Below, piece after piece: positions 1-11,708 of a stretch of 64,000 nucleotides of DNA; positions within the stretch are counted from its first letter, which is position 1; every line of letters begins with the position of its first letter. The stretch is taken from positions 62,861,119 to 62,925,118 of the forward strand of contig CM043952.1 in assembly GCA_014529385.2 (NCBI GenBank). Reading direction: 5' to 3'. A program made the position numbers and the translations under genes. The notes below the pieces were generated by a model. That model was not told the DNA's origin and did no database searches. It saw only the letters and a program-made list of their open reading frames with translations. The DNA is from Adiantum capillus-veneris (lineage: Eukaryota; Streptophyta; Polypodiopsida; Polypodiales; Pteridaceae).

Positions 1-737
1 TTTTCCTAGAATTAGGGTGAATGTTGTGATTTACTAGAAAATGAACATGTTGCTTGCTAGATTTGAAGTATTGAAAGCGGAAATATGAAATGTATAGTAG
101 ATAGATTCTTTGATCAAATAACTTAAGAAAGATTAGCAACATATAAGATTAAGGTCGACACATATAGCATACCCCAAAATAGTTCAACGTGTTTGTAATC
201 TCAAGAGGAAATGAGAGCTGAAGCTACACATAAAAAGTTGTTTCCTCTTAAGTTTCTATCATAAAGACCCTCTTCTTATCTGTGCCTAGAAATTCTAGGA
301 CGAGTACCCACCAACAGTCTTAATTGTTACAAACTCACTACACGTAGACAATGGGCACTTCTATTGCCCCCATTTTACTGCTCCACCCTGAAGTGTGGAG
401 CCTTCCTCTACCCACACCATAATCCATATCCGCAATGTTCACATGTTTTTCATTCCTTCTACATCAATTTCGACTCCCTTTTGCTTCTTGACTATGTTGT
501 ATCCACTAGCATCATCTTTTGTTGCATTCTTTACTCTTTTCATTTGCTTTACCAAAACATAAAAGATATTTATTTCCCTACTTATATGTAACTAGCTCTC
601 TCATTTCCTCCTACAATTGCTATCTCTTGTACTATTTAGGGCATGCTATCTGTGTCGAACTTACTTTACATGGGGTGTATGCAAGGTAGAGCGTACCCAC
701 TTCTTGCAGTCTGCACCCAAGGGTGAACTCTGCAATG
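1..737. other. AT-rich stretch without a supported gene
   Basis: No reading frame here looks like a protein: the longest open frame is about 75 codons with a phenylalanine/tyrosine-rich low-complexity translation. I see no RNA gene or repeat structure. The stretch ends where the palindrome cluster begins. Confidence 0.5.
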
Positions 738-1210
738 CGGCTAACTCATCAAGTTACCCTCGTGCCTGAAGAAAGAACTTGCAACGCATGGTATACTACT
801 AGAACTCAAAGAGTTACTGGCAAGAGGCTCCACGTAACTCGCCAAGTGACGTGGTCATGCCACAAAGGAGACAAGTTATTTCCACGTACATGTGCATGCG
901 ACATTGCCACATAACTAACCGAGTAATGTGGAAATGCCAATATAGGCAGGCCACGTAACTCAACAAATTACGTGGCAAAGCCTACTACATTGTCACATAG
1001 GCAGGCCACGTAACTCGATGAGTTATGTGGTTGCCGTCCTGGAAGAACTCTTGACACTGACATGGCATACACATCAGATGTCTACGTAACTCATCGAGTT
1101 ATGTGGTCTCCATGTAACTCGGAGAGTTATGTGGTCGCCACGTAACTCGGCGAGCTACGTGGAAACTTCTCTGACCATTTACATGCAACACAACTTGGCA
1201 AGTTACGTGG
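738..1210. repeat. Cluster of about ten 25-bp palindromes, half-site CCACGTAACTC
   Basis: Eight clear near-palindromes of constant 25-bp length start at 830, 907, 951, 1006, 1082, 1110, 1138 and 1186. Weaker ones lie near 738 and 801. Each reads CCACGTAACTC, three variable bases, then GAGTTACGTGG, so each arm has an ACGT core. Spacing between starts is 28 to 77 bp and intervening DNA is not conserved except for a repeated tataggcagg-like phrase. The arms keep their symmetry while individual bases vary. This could be a minisatellite or an array of binding sites for a dimeric ACGT-binding (bZIP-type) factor; the function is inference. Confidence 0.8.
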
Positions 1211-1553
1211 AACTCAGTGAGACTTGCAGAGATAATTTTACATGGACCCACATGCGTGCAAGGAATTTTTTGACGAGAATCTTACTAAGTGCCTAACTCA
1301 GAGAAGGTCTTGATCAAAATCTCTGTCACTCATGTTCTCTATTGAGTCTTTTTTTCTCTCTCTTTCTATCTCCCCTGATACAATGTGTATAAGAGTCCTT
1401 CCACCACATGAAAAATATCTTTTTTTTTGTAAAATTATATACAAATTCATATCCAAGAATGCATCTATTCCCAGCCTTTGGGGGAGCTGCCCTCAAACTC
1501 CCTTGCCAAGGGGGGGCTAAATAGTTGTCTCCGCCCCCCCTTGGATCCCGTGG

Positions 1554-1555
<2 letters not shown>
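1211..1555. other. Spacer between palindrome cluster and GA microsatellite
   Basis: No supported gene. It holds a short CT-rich run (about 1350-1370) and short G and C runs near 1510-1540. Confidence 0.5.

Positions 1556-1646
<91 letters not shown>
1556..1646. repeat. (AG)n microsatellite, about 91 bp
   Basis: Perfect AG dinucleotide repeat. It creates long artificial open frames of alternating Arg-Glu or Ser-Leu on both strands. Confidence 0.98.
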
Positions 1647-1649
<3 letters not shown>

Positions 1650-2069
1650 AAATCATATCCTAATACATCATAGAAAGATAGCAATGAAGATGACCCTATT
1701 CATGACATTAGCCGATCATATTGATGATCCACGTAGACAACCAATCTTTACAAAGTTAATTATGTATATGTCCATGCAGACAATTGTATAGATGACCATA
1801 TAAACACCCATATAGAAACTATATAGACAAGCTGTTCTAATCCATTATAAAAGGATACCAATGTAAATGACCATATAAAGGTCTACATATATGGCCATAA
1901 AGCTAAAGGTCCCCATATATAAAGGATATGAATATAGATGACCATATAAAGGTACACATATATGGCAATAAATCTAATCATATAGATAAAAATATAGAAA
2001 ACCATATAAATAACCATGTGCATAGCCAAAGAGCCAACAATACCAAATGATCATATCCTAACCCATGAT
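1647..2069. repeat. Degenerate tandem repeat built on atgaccatataaa
   Basis: AT-rich DNA in which phrases such as gatgaccatataaa and acatatatggc recur at about 1790, 1865, 1930 and 2000, with units of roughly 60-70 bp. There is no coding potential. Confidence 0.55.
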
Positions 2070-3800
2070 AGAAGAGCTAAAATGGGATGTATGAGCCATA
2101 TGTCCCATTTTAACACATAGTATGGCCCTTGACCACCCAAACCTTATCGGATGGCTGAGTGACTTTTTAGGAGTTGGTGAATGGTACTCACACCAACTCG
2201 TGCAAAGTATCATGGTCATCCGAGATGGTTTGGGCGCATAGTATGGTCCTTGACTGCCCATACCATATTGGATGGCTATGAAACTTTGTAGGGGTTGAAA
2301 AGTGGTGATCACCCCCACTTGTGCAAAGTCTCATGGCCATCTAATATGGTTTGGGTAGTCCCAAACCATACTATGCGTTAAAATGGGATGTATGACTTAC
2401 GCGACACATTTTAACACATATTATGGGCCTTAACCGCCTATACCATATTGGATGGCTGTGAAGATTTGCAACAATGGGGAAAAGGTGCTCACCCCCACCC
2501 GTGTAAAGTCTTGTGTCCATCCAATATGTTTTGGGTGCTCACGAACCATACTATCTGCTCAAATGGCCATACGACCCCTTTTAGCACCATAGTATGGGCC
2601 TTGACCACCCATAACAATTTGGATGGCTATAAATTTTTTAAGGGGTTGGGGTGAGCACAATTTTCCCACCTATGCAAAGTTTCATATCCATCTGATATGG
2701 TATGGGCGATCAAGGCCGATACTATGCGCTAAAATGGGTTGTATGAGCCAAACACCCATTTTACTGCATAGTATGGACGGCACCGCCTAAACCATATCGG
2801 ATGGTTGTGAGATTTTTCAGGGGGTGGATATGAGTATCATTCCTCCACCTCCTAAGTAGTATGGGAAGTTAAGGCCCATACTATGCGCTAAAATGGCCGT
2901 ATAAGCCATACAATCCATTTTAGCACACATTATAGGTTGGAACCACCCAAACCATATCAGATAACCATGAGCGTTTACATGGATGGGGGTGAGAACTATT
3001 CCCCCACCCATGCAATGTTGCCCAACCATCCAAACTAGTATGGACAGTCAAGGCCCATAATATACACTAACATAGGTCGTATGGCTCGTACGAACCATTT
3101 TAAATCATAGTATGGTGACCTTGACTGCCCATACCAATTTGGATGGCTAAGAAAATTTGCACCAGTGGTAAAATAGTACTCACCCCACATGCAAAGTTGC
3201 GTGTCCATCTGATATGGTTTGGGCAATCTTGACCCATACTATGCGCGCTAAAATGGATTGTATGAGCCATATGTTCCATTTTAGCACATAGTATGGCCCT
3301 TGACCACCCAAACCATATAAGATGGCTGTGTGACTTTCTAGGAGTGGGTGAATGGTGCTCATCACCACTCATGCAAAGTCTCACATGCATCTGATATGGT
3401 TTGGGCGGTCCGGACCCATACTAAGCACTAAAATGGGTTGTATGAACCATATGTCCCATTTTAGCACATAGTATGGACATTGACTGTTCATACCATATTG
3501 GGTGGTTGTGTAACATTGAAAGATTGAATTAATGGTTATCCCCCCTATCCATCAAAATTATTGTGGCCATCCAATATGGTTTGGGCGGTCCCGAACCATA
3601 CTATGTGCTAAAATGGGCCATATGTCTCATACGGGCCATTTTATCAAGTATTATGGACCTTGATCGCTAATACCCTATTGGATGGCTTTGAAACGTTGTA
3701 CCGATGGGAGAATTGTTCTCACCCTCACCCGTGCAAAGTCTTGTGGGCATGCAATATGGTTTGGGTTGTCTCGAACCATACTATGCGCTAGAATGGGTCG
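2070..3800. repeat. Array A of ~178-bp inverted-repeat (dyad) units
   Basis: About nine to ten diverged units. Each has an arm with gcccataccatattggatgg, a centre around gtgagcacc, a mirrored arm (ccatccgatatggtttgggc), then actatgcgctaaaatggg, a second dyad centre (gtcgtatgagccatacgac) and its mirror. Every period therefore has two dyad axes and could fold into hairpins. Open frames across it are shadows. The array is interrupted by TE1 and resumes at 13629. Confidence 0.9.
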
Positions 3801-3820
3801 CATTAGGAAAAGTTTGGACT
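3801..3820 (+). repeat. TE1 left terminal inverted repeat
   Basis: CATTAGGAAAAGTTTGGACT, a perfect inverted match to 13609-13628. Similarity continues weakly for about 8 bp (A-run then gg). Confidence 0.9.
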
Positions 3821-4200
3821 AAAAAATGGGCCTTATAAGAAATGCCAGGTCAGCTTAGAGAGAGATAATAAAAAGTCCCTAATTTCATTTTTGATATTCA
3901 CTTTCAAAAAAACTCGGATATCACATTTGGGGGGTACGTTTATTAAAACTCTCAAAAAGTGTTCAGACAATGATAACATACGACGGCTCCGAATTGAAAC
4001 GCAGATTGTCTCAATCTTTTGGATTTTTCAAAACTAAGATTTGGCACTCAACTAGGTGCATTGAATGTTATTCTTCTTCTTATTTTCGTGTCTCTCTTGC
4101 TTTTCGCCTGCGTGCAGTCTCCTCCTTTGAGACCTCTTCCATTTGCTTCACTCTTGCGCTCTCCTCTGTTTTGAGCTTTCTCATTCACTAAGTCATCTCA

Positions 4201-7013
4201 ATGTCATTATCATCTTCACACAGAACTCAGACGAGGAGTCAAAACGATGTGTATCATATGCATGTCAAACTGTCCAGAGAATACGAGCCCCTCCACAAGA
4301 AGAATAAGCGAGGCATCCTTTCCGAAGCTTCAAAAGAAAACTTCAGATTTCAAGGTAAAAAAAGCGTCGATCTTTGGGTGGATGGCAGGATATATCCTGA
4401 GCATCCTATCACCAACTCAACTCCACCGTTCAGAAACATAACGTCATTGCTGAACTATGTAGGAGACGGTTATTCTGGTTTATATGGCTACACCAAGCAT
4501 TTGGCGGCCAAAAGTGATATTCTTGAGCTTGAGAGAGACCTTGCACACAAAGAAAACTTTTGGTTGAAGCAAACTATGACAGAGTGCGCTCAACAACTGA
4601 AAGGCAAGGACGAAAGCATCACGCAGCTCACGCAGGATCTCAGAGAAAAAAAGACTGTCTTGGGTCCTCGGTTAAGAGAACGACGCTTACGAGACATTGA
4701 ACAACTGAAGGTTGGTTCTGGGGGTTTGAAGAAGAGGGTTAAATCAATCAAGTAAGATTATCATTCAAACAGGTTTAATTCATCTTTACATTTGTAGTTT
4801 TATATCTTACTTTTCATATTTATGCTTAGATCGTTGTTACATCCTCAGTCAAATATTGACAGCAACACACCAACTTCTTCAATTCCTTATGGTCTCATAC
4901 TAAAACGCAAAGATGTCGCCGGACTTTTGGACGATAAGCGCTACTGTAAGATTGTTGCTAAGCAACTTGACACTCTTTTGAAACAGAATCAACTCCAAAC
5001 ACGTGATGTTCAATCAATTCTGGATGAAGCCGGAATATCCAACAAAGGTTATTCTGTAATTTTTAGGTATGTCTGGTGTTTGAATCAATTGACTTCACCT
5101 GCCAAATCAAATGTCTGCAATTTTTAGGTATATTGGATATGTGTAGCATTTGAAAACTTGGAAATAGTCCGTTTAATTAATTTTCTGTTTACAGAACTAT
5201 GCAGCAACAAAGTAAGAAGTTCAATCTCAAGCACACGTTGCGGCCAAATCCTTTCTCCATTTGAAAGACAAGACTGGAGGTCCAACCAGGAAGTGCTTCG
5301 GACATTGGGCACTCCTTTTCACATTGAAGCAATGTACAGATCGCCATCAGCAGAGGAAGTGGTCTATGACAAATACAATAATATATTTTATGATTTAGTA
5401 GCTTTGCAGACATATATTGTTCAATTGTTCGAGGTTTCTCGAGAGGAATGCAATGGAGTCTTGAAGTTTGTGCTTAAACTGGATGAGTGCAAGCTAGTGA
5501 AAGAGACAAAGGTTGAGCGTGTCACAATAACACTTATGAATAGAGCATTAGATCAAATCATTGCTTTAGACGACCCTAGAAACTTTAGCGTGCAATCCGA
5601 AAACAATATTTTCTTATTAGCCACATTCAAGGTTTGATATCAACAAGTTTTTGCTTAAAAAAGTGGTTAGACATGTTTCATTTGATTGGTTTGGTTTTCC
5701 CATTTCAGGTGCTTGCAGAGAATTTCGATATTCTTAACTGGGTTTTCCATCAAACAAGTATTCCTGAAGTCATAAGCGAACAGAGAAATGGAAAGACACT
5801 CGATGTATTAGGCATGGGTTCATACACAGTAGAGTGGCATATGGCTGGAGATCTCAAAACCCTAAAGTGTATGTACAACATCTCAAAAGGAGCAACAAGT
5901 AAAAGCCCTTGTTTGTATTGCATGGGAGGAGTCATTGGCCTTGACAAAAGAAATTGGAGGAGAGCACCGGACAGGAACTTGCAGGACCTTAACTTCCGCC
6001 CAGTGTTGGATATTCCACTATCCAGAGTACATATTTGCACGATGCATGCACTCTGCAGAATCATTGAGAAACTTATGTTTCTGTACATTTGTTTTGCTTG
6101 GACCACTCGGCCAGCATCAACAAAACAAAGGGCTATATTATCATTGGAAACAGTTTTCTCAGATATGGGCTTGCATGGAGGACATGTGAAAATAGAGCAG
6201 GACTAGAAGAGGTCTAAGAATGGTCGAGATGTGCCAAAGAAGTTGTCTATTGGCGGTGTGAAAGCCGGTCTCTTCTTGTCGATGCCAACAAGTGGCAGAC
6301 AACGCAAAAGCCAAAGTGCTCAGGAAAGGTTGACATTGAGATACAACCGGTGGAGAAACCTGCACAATGCAGTGGTTGACCACGCAGACAATGGTGCAGC
6401 AACGACTCGCAAAGCGAACGTGTGGAAAAGTTTGGATTCCATATTCAAGTTTTGTGAGCTCAATACTTGGAGAGATACTGACTATACATTGTTTCAAGAC
6501 GCTCTGGAGACCTTCCACAGGTCTTTCATAGCTGCATGGACAAATCAACACATAACTCATTACATGGTATATTACTTTATTTGATAAAATTGTGTTTATA
6601 TATTTACATATAAGCAATAGGCTGGTTTTTTTTTACAGCATATCATATGCAACCACATGCCTTGGTTTGCTAGGCAGTATGGTAGCTTGGCTATATGGTC
6701 TACACAAGGTATGGAGAAAACTCACTACCAAGCCCGTACTGGCTATTTCAGCCACACTCGTCACGGAGGTGGTGCAAACAAAGCCAACAGCTTGGAGGAA
6801 CTACATCAATGGACTTATCAAAAAATTATGCATAGAACACACCGAAAGGAATGTGTCAAAGACAGTCAGATTGGCCAAGCAATGAGATTAGCAAGCAAAC
6901 GACGGAAGAAGGAAATATGGGAGGCATCTTCTGCGGCATCGCGACATGCAGAGTGGCGGCTTCAAAAAGAACGCATTGGAAAAACTTGGACAACTCCGAC
7001 CCAAGTTGTTTGA
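4201..7013 (+). pseudogene. TE1 gene A, transposase-like, multi-exon, broken
   Basis: Exons inferred from frame and GT-AG signals: 4201-4751, 4830-5066, 5195 to about 5630, 5710 to about 6564, and about 6641-7013. The first exon encodes a charged region with a likely coiled coil (LERDLAHKENFWLKQ). Later exons hold FVLKLDECKL, a CxxC (SPCLYCMGG), a His motif (VHICTMHALC) and, near the end, IWSTQGMEKTHYQAR followed by TRHGGGAN. Conserved D, CxxC, H and E-like positions in this order fit an RNase H-fold (DDE-type) transposase. That is inference; I do not recognise the exact family. Breaks are a frame change near 5240-5280 and an in-frame TAG at 6204-6206. It is the only gene in TE1 that looks like a transposase. 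Confidence 0.6.
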
Positions 7014-7162
7014 GACTTCCTAAAGATAGTGCATTGTAACACAATATAATTTTTTGTGCCAAGAGAAGACAACCAGTCACAAAAGTGAGAAACATAATGT
7101 ACTCATTTTTTTGATAGAAAATGTACTATTTTTTGGCATCGACAATATACATTGGAGCTTCT

Positions 7163-8799
7163 CTATTCTTCATCTTCGTCAGGAAAAGTTACAAAATATT
7201 CTAGCCTTTTTGCCTGCTGTGTGTTATCGTCTTCTTCTTGCCTTGGTCTTTTGCAACCTAGTCCTGCAGGTTCGTTTGTCGACAGTACATTTGTCTCCAT
7301 CTCCACAGCCACAAGAGACATTTCTTCAGTAGGCAGGTGCGCAATTGGTTGTTTATTGTGAAACATAGCGTGCTTGTCATACTCTAGTAATTGCGTAGGG
7401 TCAGTGATTCCACATGCCAAACCATATGCTGCTTGGGTCAAAAAATAGCGACTACACAAGCCATACATTCCTGGCCCTTGGCCAAACATATACAATGCGG
7501 CCTTTTTTTCTAAAAGCATTATTTTATCTGCGTGCCACCTGATGACGGCCCCTCCTAAATATCTTGAAAGTGTCTTCAACGTCATCAAGGGTAGCTCCGC
7601 GTTGTCATTGGAGAAGGACGAATGGAAGACCAAAAAACTCGGATACTTAAGATTCTTTAAGTATTGGCTGAGAGAGTAATTCTTCCCTAAATCTCCCATG
7701 CCTCGTCCACAAGGGCGAGGAATGAAGGTATCATCATAGACCACCAACTGCAACAAATTAAAGTTATGAAATGAGATAAGTAGAAACCAAAAAGGTAAGG
7801 CAAATAAAAAAAGATTACCTTCTGGTTTTCATCTTCCTCAAGTAAGTCCTCATTCCATAGGTTGATGCAGCCCTGACCTCCAGTGGGCGCATTGGAGGTT
7901 GAGGCCAAAGATGATGAAGAAGTGCTTGCCTTACCCATTTCTTCAATCCCTAGCTTTTTTTGTACTTCCATGAACTTCTTTTCTATTGGAAGCGTGCACT
8001 CATACCTAGCAACATCATTGTAAATCATCACAAGTGCACTTGCGGGGTCAACGAACTCATCGTCATTTACATGGGCATCTATAACAGAATACTTGTCGTG
8101 CTCAGGGTCAATGACAGCATCATCCTCTTCGAGATTCTGTGCCACAATGGCAAGGCAATAGTCCTCTCGAAGGTCAAAAAGCTCCATAATGTCGTTAAGC
8201 AAGACATACTGCAAATCACCAATAGGTATGGTAGGTAGAACACTAGTAGGCAAAGCACCCTCTGGAAGCTGCACTCCCTCTGAAACCTGCAAGGCAAGGC
8301 TTCCCCAGGACTTGGGTTGTTGACCCTCCCCAGTCTGATCCTCTAGCGAGGCCTCTACAGCATCAGCATGCTCATCCAAAATTAAATGCAAATATAAAAT
8401 AAAACCTGTATAATATTCAGCCACTCGACACTTGCGGTTATGAAGTGTACACTTGTGGTCTGTTATCCGCAAGTGCACTGGCAGCTTAAGGCAACTCCTA
8501 GAGAATATGTGTTTCTTGGAGGAGTCCGAATTGATATCCTTCATGTGAACAAAACGAACTCCTTGTATCTCGACAATGCCACCAGAAGTTTTCTGCTGGT
8601 AGGTCTGCTCAAAACCTCATAGGTAATGTTGCGCGAAGACAATCCACTCATGCAAAGAAAAATCTGGATTGAACATCGGCCTGATCTCTGTCTCGCGCTG
8701 CTGAAGCCCAATGCGGTATAGAAAATGAGATAGTTTGTCTTGGGGGGCATCCTGAGAGCAAGGCACTTCCTCGTCTGCTTCAACATTGAAGGGGTCCAT
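7163..8799 (-). pseudogene. TE1 gene B, unknown acidic protein
   Basis: Starts with MDPFNVEADEEVP at 8799 and runs leftward. An in-frame TGA at 8617-8619 follows FAQHYL, after which the same frame stays open (GFEQTYQQKTSGG onward). One clear GT-AG intron lies at about 7749-7819, and the last exon ends in an acidic tail (FVTFPDEDEE). The middle holds Asp/Glu-rich and Ser-rich stretches, a short CxxHxxxC-like cluster (HKCTLHNRKC) and no domain I recognise. It shares a divergent promoter region with the H3-Ulp1 gene. With one stop codon it may be recently inactivated. Confidence 0.55.
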
Positions 8800-9687
8800 A
8801 ACGGAAATTCAAAAGCGAAGATAGACGAGAGAGCACAACATCCAAACAAAGGGCAAATGGGGGAGCAAGTCATATTTATAGGACTCCCGAGGATAATGAT
8901 GACATCGATTGACGTGCATCATGGGGCCGGTGTGCATCATGCAACCGCCGTGATGATTACGCCACATGTCAGCCGCCGTGGAACGGTCGTGCCGCAACGC
9001 GAAAGTGGTGCCGCCACACCAAAAAAGCACCGCTATCGCGTTTTGGCGCGACAACTTGTTGTCGCGTCATAACACGATAGAGCCAGTCAAGAGTACTGTA
9101 ATCCGCCTCCTCGCGTTGTGCCGCGACGCCTTTTTTGTCGTGCCACGCGTGCATCATGCAGTCGCCGTGATGATTACGCCACGTGTCAGTCGCCGTGGAA
9201 CGGTCGCGCCACAACGCGAAATGGGTGCCGCCGCTCCACAAAAGCACCGCTATCGCTTTCTGGCGTGATAGCTTGTTGTCGCGTCATAACGCGATATGAC
9301 CAGTGCAGAGTATTCTGGTCCGCCTCCTCCCGTTGTGCCGCGACATACCATTGTTGCTAGGGCCACCCGTTGGGGTGCTTCTTTCCTCATCGTGCCACCC
9401 CGCGAATAGGCAGTGCCACTAATTTCGACAACACCAATATCGGTTTTGTCCCGTTGTGCCACGTGGCGCGTAATCATTATGCCCACATGCTTCTCGTCAC
9501 ACCTCGCGATGGCATGATCAATGCAGCCGCCTCTTCTCATTATACTTATTCCGCTAATATAAACACCCCCCCCCCCCCCCCCCCCCCCCTCTTTTTCTCA
9601 CCGTTTTTTCCGAAGTGTCTCTAGTCACTCTGCCTTGTTACCCACATCCAGATTTCCATATTTCCTCGCATTTTCCTCGTTCAGGTC
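8800..9687. promoter_or_regulatory. Divergent promoter region with two ~220-bp GC-rich tandem repeats
   Basis: Lies between gene B (minus) and the H3-Ulp1 gene (plus). Copy 1 (about 8926-9147) and copy 2 (9148-9367) share blocks such as gccgtgatgattacgccac, cgccgtggaacggtcg and acttgttgtcgcgtcataac. A third, more diverged piece runs to about 9530. The repeats are CpG-rich, unlike the AT-rich surroundings. A TATA-like taatataaa at about 9555-9563 sits 125 bp upstream of the H3 start, followed by a 24-bp C run. Related sequence survives at about 45470-45560 in front of the second H3 copy. Confidence 0.6.
9566..9589 (+). repeat. Homopolymer C run, 24 bp
   Basis: An uninterrupted run of C between the TATA-like motif and the H3-Ulp1 start codon, in the likely 5' leader. 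Confidence 0.95.
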
Positions 9688-11708
9688 ATGGCCCGCACAA
9701 AGCAAACAGCAAGGAAGGTTTATCCTGGCCAGTCTGTTCCACAGGGCCAGGCTAGCTCGTCTACAGTGCAACCGTCAACATCGCATGTGATTCCGGGCAA
9801 GACCATGCCGCAGTTAGGTGCAACAATGCGAAGAAGAAGATACGAGCAGAATAGGAGCGTTCTACTCAAACTTCGTAAGCTCCAAAAGCACATTTCATTG
9901 GCAATACCTAAACTGCCATTCCAGAGAGTTGTTCGCGAGATTTGCGAGCAACACAACCTGAATTTCCGATGGTCTCGAAGTGCAATGGGGTGCTTGCATG
10001 AGGCCGTCGAGGATTTAATTGTAGAGCTTTTCCAAGATGGCTACATTCTCTCGGCCCACGCCCATAGGACAACATTGATGCTGCGAGACATCAACACACT
10101 TCGCCTTCTCAGGTTCAGGTATGACAAAACAATACCGCCTACCGGTATTTCAAACCGAAAGATGGACAATATTCTTAGAATACCACCTATTGACAAGGTC
10201 AAAGTTCGTGAAGTGTCTACACAAATGCATCGATACAGCACCTGTCTCCACACCGAGCGGGACACAACAGAAGACGATAGTGAGAGATTGGAGCAGTTAC
10301 GCCTTGAGATGATGGAGGAACAAATGGCAGATGCCATCAGCGACGCCAACGCTGATGATTTGTCATTGCTATTTCCTTATTTCCATGTTGGTCTTCCTGT
10401 GTGGGGACGCATTCTGTATTTTCATTATCACCCCCACGAGATTGCAATTTTACAGAACCGGACAAGGGAACTCACAGACTCAATCATCAATTGCTTGCTT
10501 TGGTGCGTGCTATTCTTTTTTTCACAATAACTTCTTTTAATATATTCAATTTTGTATGACACAAATTTCTTTACAGTTTTGTAGTTTCAAATTTGCCTTG
10601 GAATATGCAAGATGATGTCGCTGTCCTTGACTCGAACCTCTCAGTCATTTTGACGGCCAAGGATACATCTTTAGTGGAAGTAGTTGACTGGTTCCAGTCA
10701 GTGAATATCGATACGGCAAAATTTTTTGTTCTGGCTTATCATGAAGGGTACGCAATGTTTTCAATAGTGAAATTATTTTATCTTGAACTCTAATTTATTG
10801 TGATGACATATGTTTTGCTTATGTTTATTTGTAACAGATCTCATTGGAGTCTTGTTCTCTTACACCTTGAATGAAACCGGTGCTACCTTGCTAATTCATC
10901 CCATGGATTTCATGGTGAAGTACGTAGGTAAGAGGTTTTGTATTTTGTTCGACATCGCATAGAATTTTGTTAAAAGTCGCTTATGAAATTTAATTGTATT
11001 TTGCGCAGATCTGTTCGGAAGCTTGTGTCTGCTCTTGAAGCTTTAACGCAAGAGCAGATATATGAGAATCTTACGATTATTAGTTGCAAAGTCCCTAAGC
11101 AGGACGATGCCTACTCTTGTGGATGGAGGGTCTTATTCAATGCAAAATTTTTGTTAGGGGTCATGCTTGATGGAAGTCGTAGAAGTGTAAGCATTTGACA
11201 CTCGTTTACAGATTTGTATCTTAATAAGTTAGTAGTTATGTTAATAAACATGATGTTCTTAACGCAGGTAAGAAATTTGGCAGATTATTCAAAGGCTGAT
11301 GTTTCTTCCTTTAGAAACATAATGATTGAAAACTTGATCAATTGTGCGACCATGTGTCCAGACGGAGCACGTGATGCTTTTATCCCGCTAGCACCAAGGC
11401 CCACGCCTAGGCCTCTGCCGACAAGATACCCCGTGTCTGCCACACCAACACAAGCACATATCAATATCTCCCCAGATGCCTTTCCAACCCAAGCTCCCAC
11501 CAGCTCTCGTCTTGAAAAAAAAGCTCCAGAACCCTCAAACCCACCACCCAACACCTCTCCTGCTCATGAAGAAGCTCCAGAGCCCCCAAACCCCCCACCC
11601 AGCAGCTCTCCTACTCATGAAGCAGTTCCAGAGCCCCCAAACCCCCAAGCCACCACCTCTCCTCAACCTCAACCAACAGCCCCGACATCACCGCACACAC
11701 AAGATTAG
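9688..11708 (+). CDS. Histone H3 - Ulp1/C48 protease fusion protein of TE1
   Basis: Residues 2-10 are ARTKQTARK, identical to the canonical H3 tail with Lys4 and Lys9, but Ser10 is Val and the Lys14 and Lys27 contexts are gone. Residues 50-145 are a full H3 histone fold (KLPFQRVVREI, HEAVEDLIVELF, TLMLRDI). Loop 1 has canonical H3 length, not a long CENH3-type loop. A linker leads to a Ulp1-like domain: VVSNLPWNMQ, the catalytic-His motif SHWSLVLL and QDDAYSCGW with catalytic Gln and Cys. The C-terminus has PEPxNPP repeats. Exons: 9688-10502, 10577-10747, 10838-10927, 11009-11186, 11268-11708. In exon 3 a TGA follows HWSLVLLHLE, while the likely catalytic Asp (HPMDF) is in another frame, so the protease half is broken or spliced in a way I cannot see. 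The H3 exon is fully open for 271 codons. Confidence 0.85.

Noticed and set aside
364-591. 75-codon open frame
   Set aside because: Low-complexity hydrophobic/aromatic translation, no homologue recognised and no neighbouring gene structure.
1465-1791. Open frames of Arg-Glu or Ser-Leu repeats
   Set aside because: They are produced entirely by the AG microsatellite; the same applies at 32813-32900, 61868-61905 and 62051-62085.
2058-3390. Several 60-96 codon minus-strand frames
   Set aside because: They repeat one another because they lie in the 178-bp palindromic array; the same holds for frames in 14180-16434.
3801-3805. Assigning TE1 to the CACTA superfamily
   Set aside because: Its end is CATTA, not CACTA; TE2 ends without the leading C, there is no clean 3-bp target duplication, and the genes do not clearly match CACTA transposases.
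7960-8238. Plus-strand 92-codon frame
   Set aside because: Shadow of gene B on the minus strand.
9688-10140. Centromeric H3 (CENH3) interpretation
   Set aside because: The canonical ARTKQTARK tail and a loop 1 of canonical length argue against CENH3, and the gene lies inside a TIR element.
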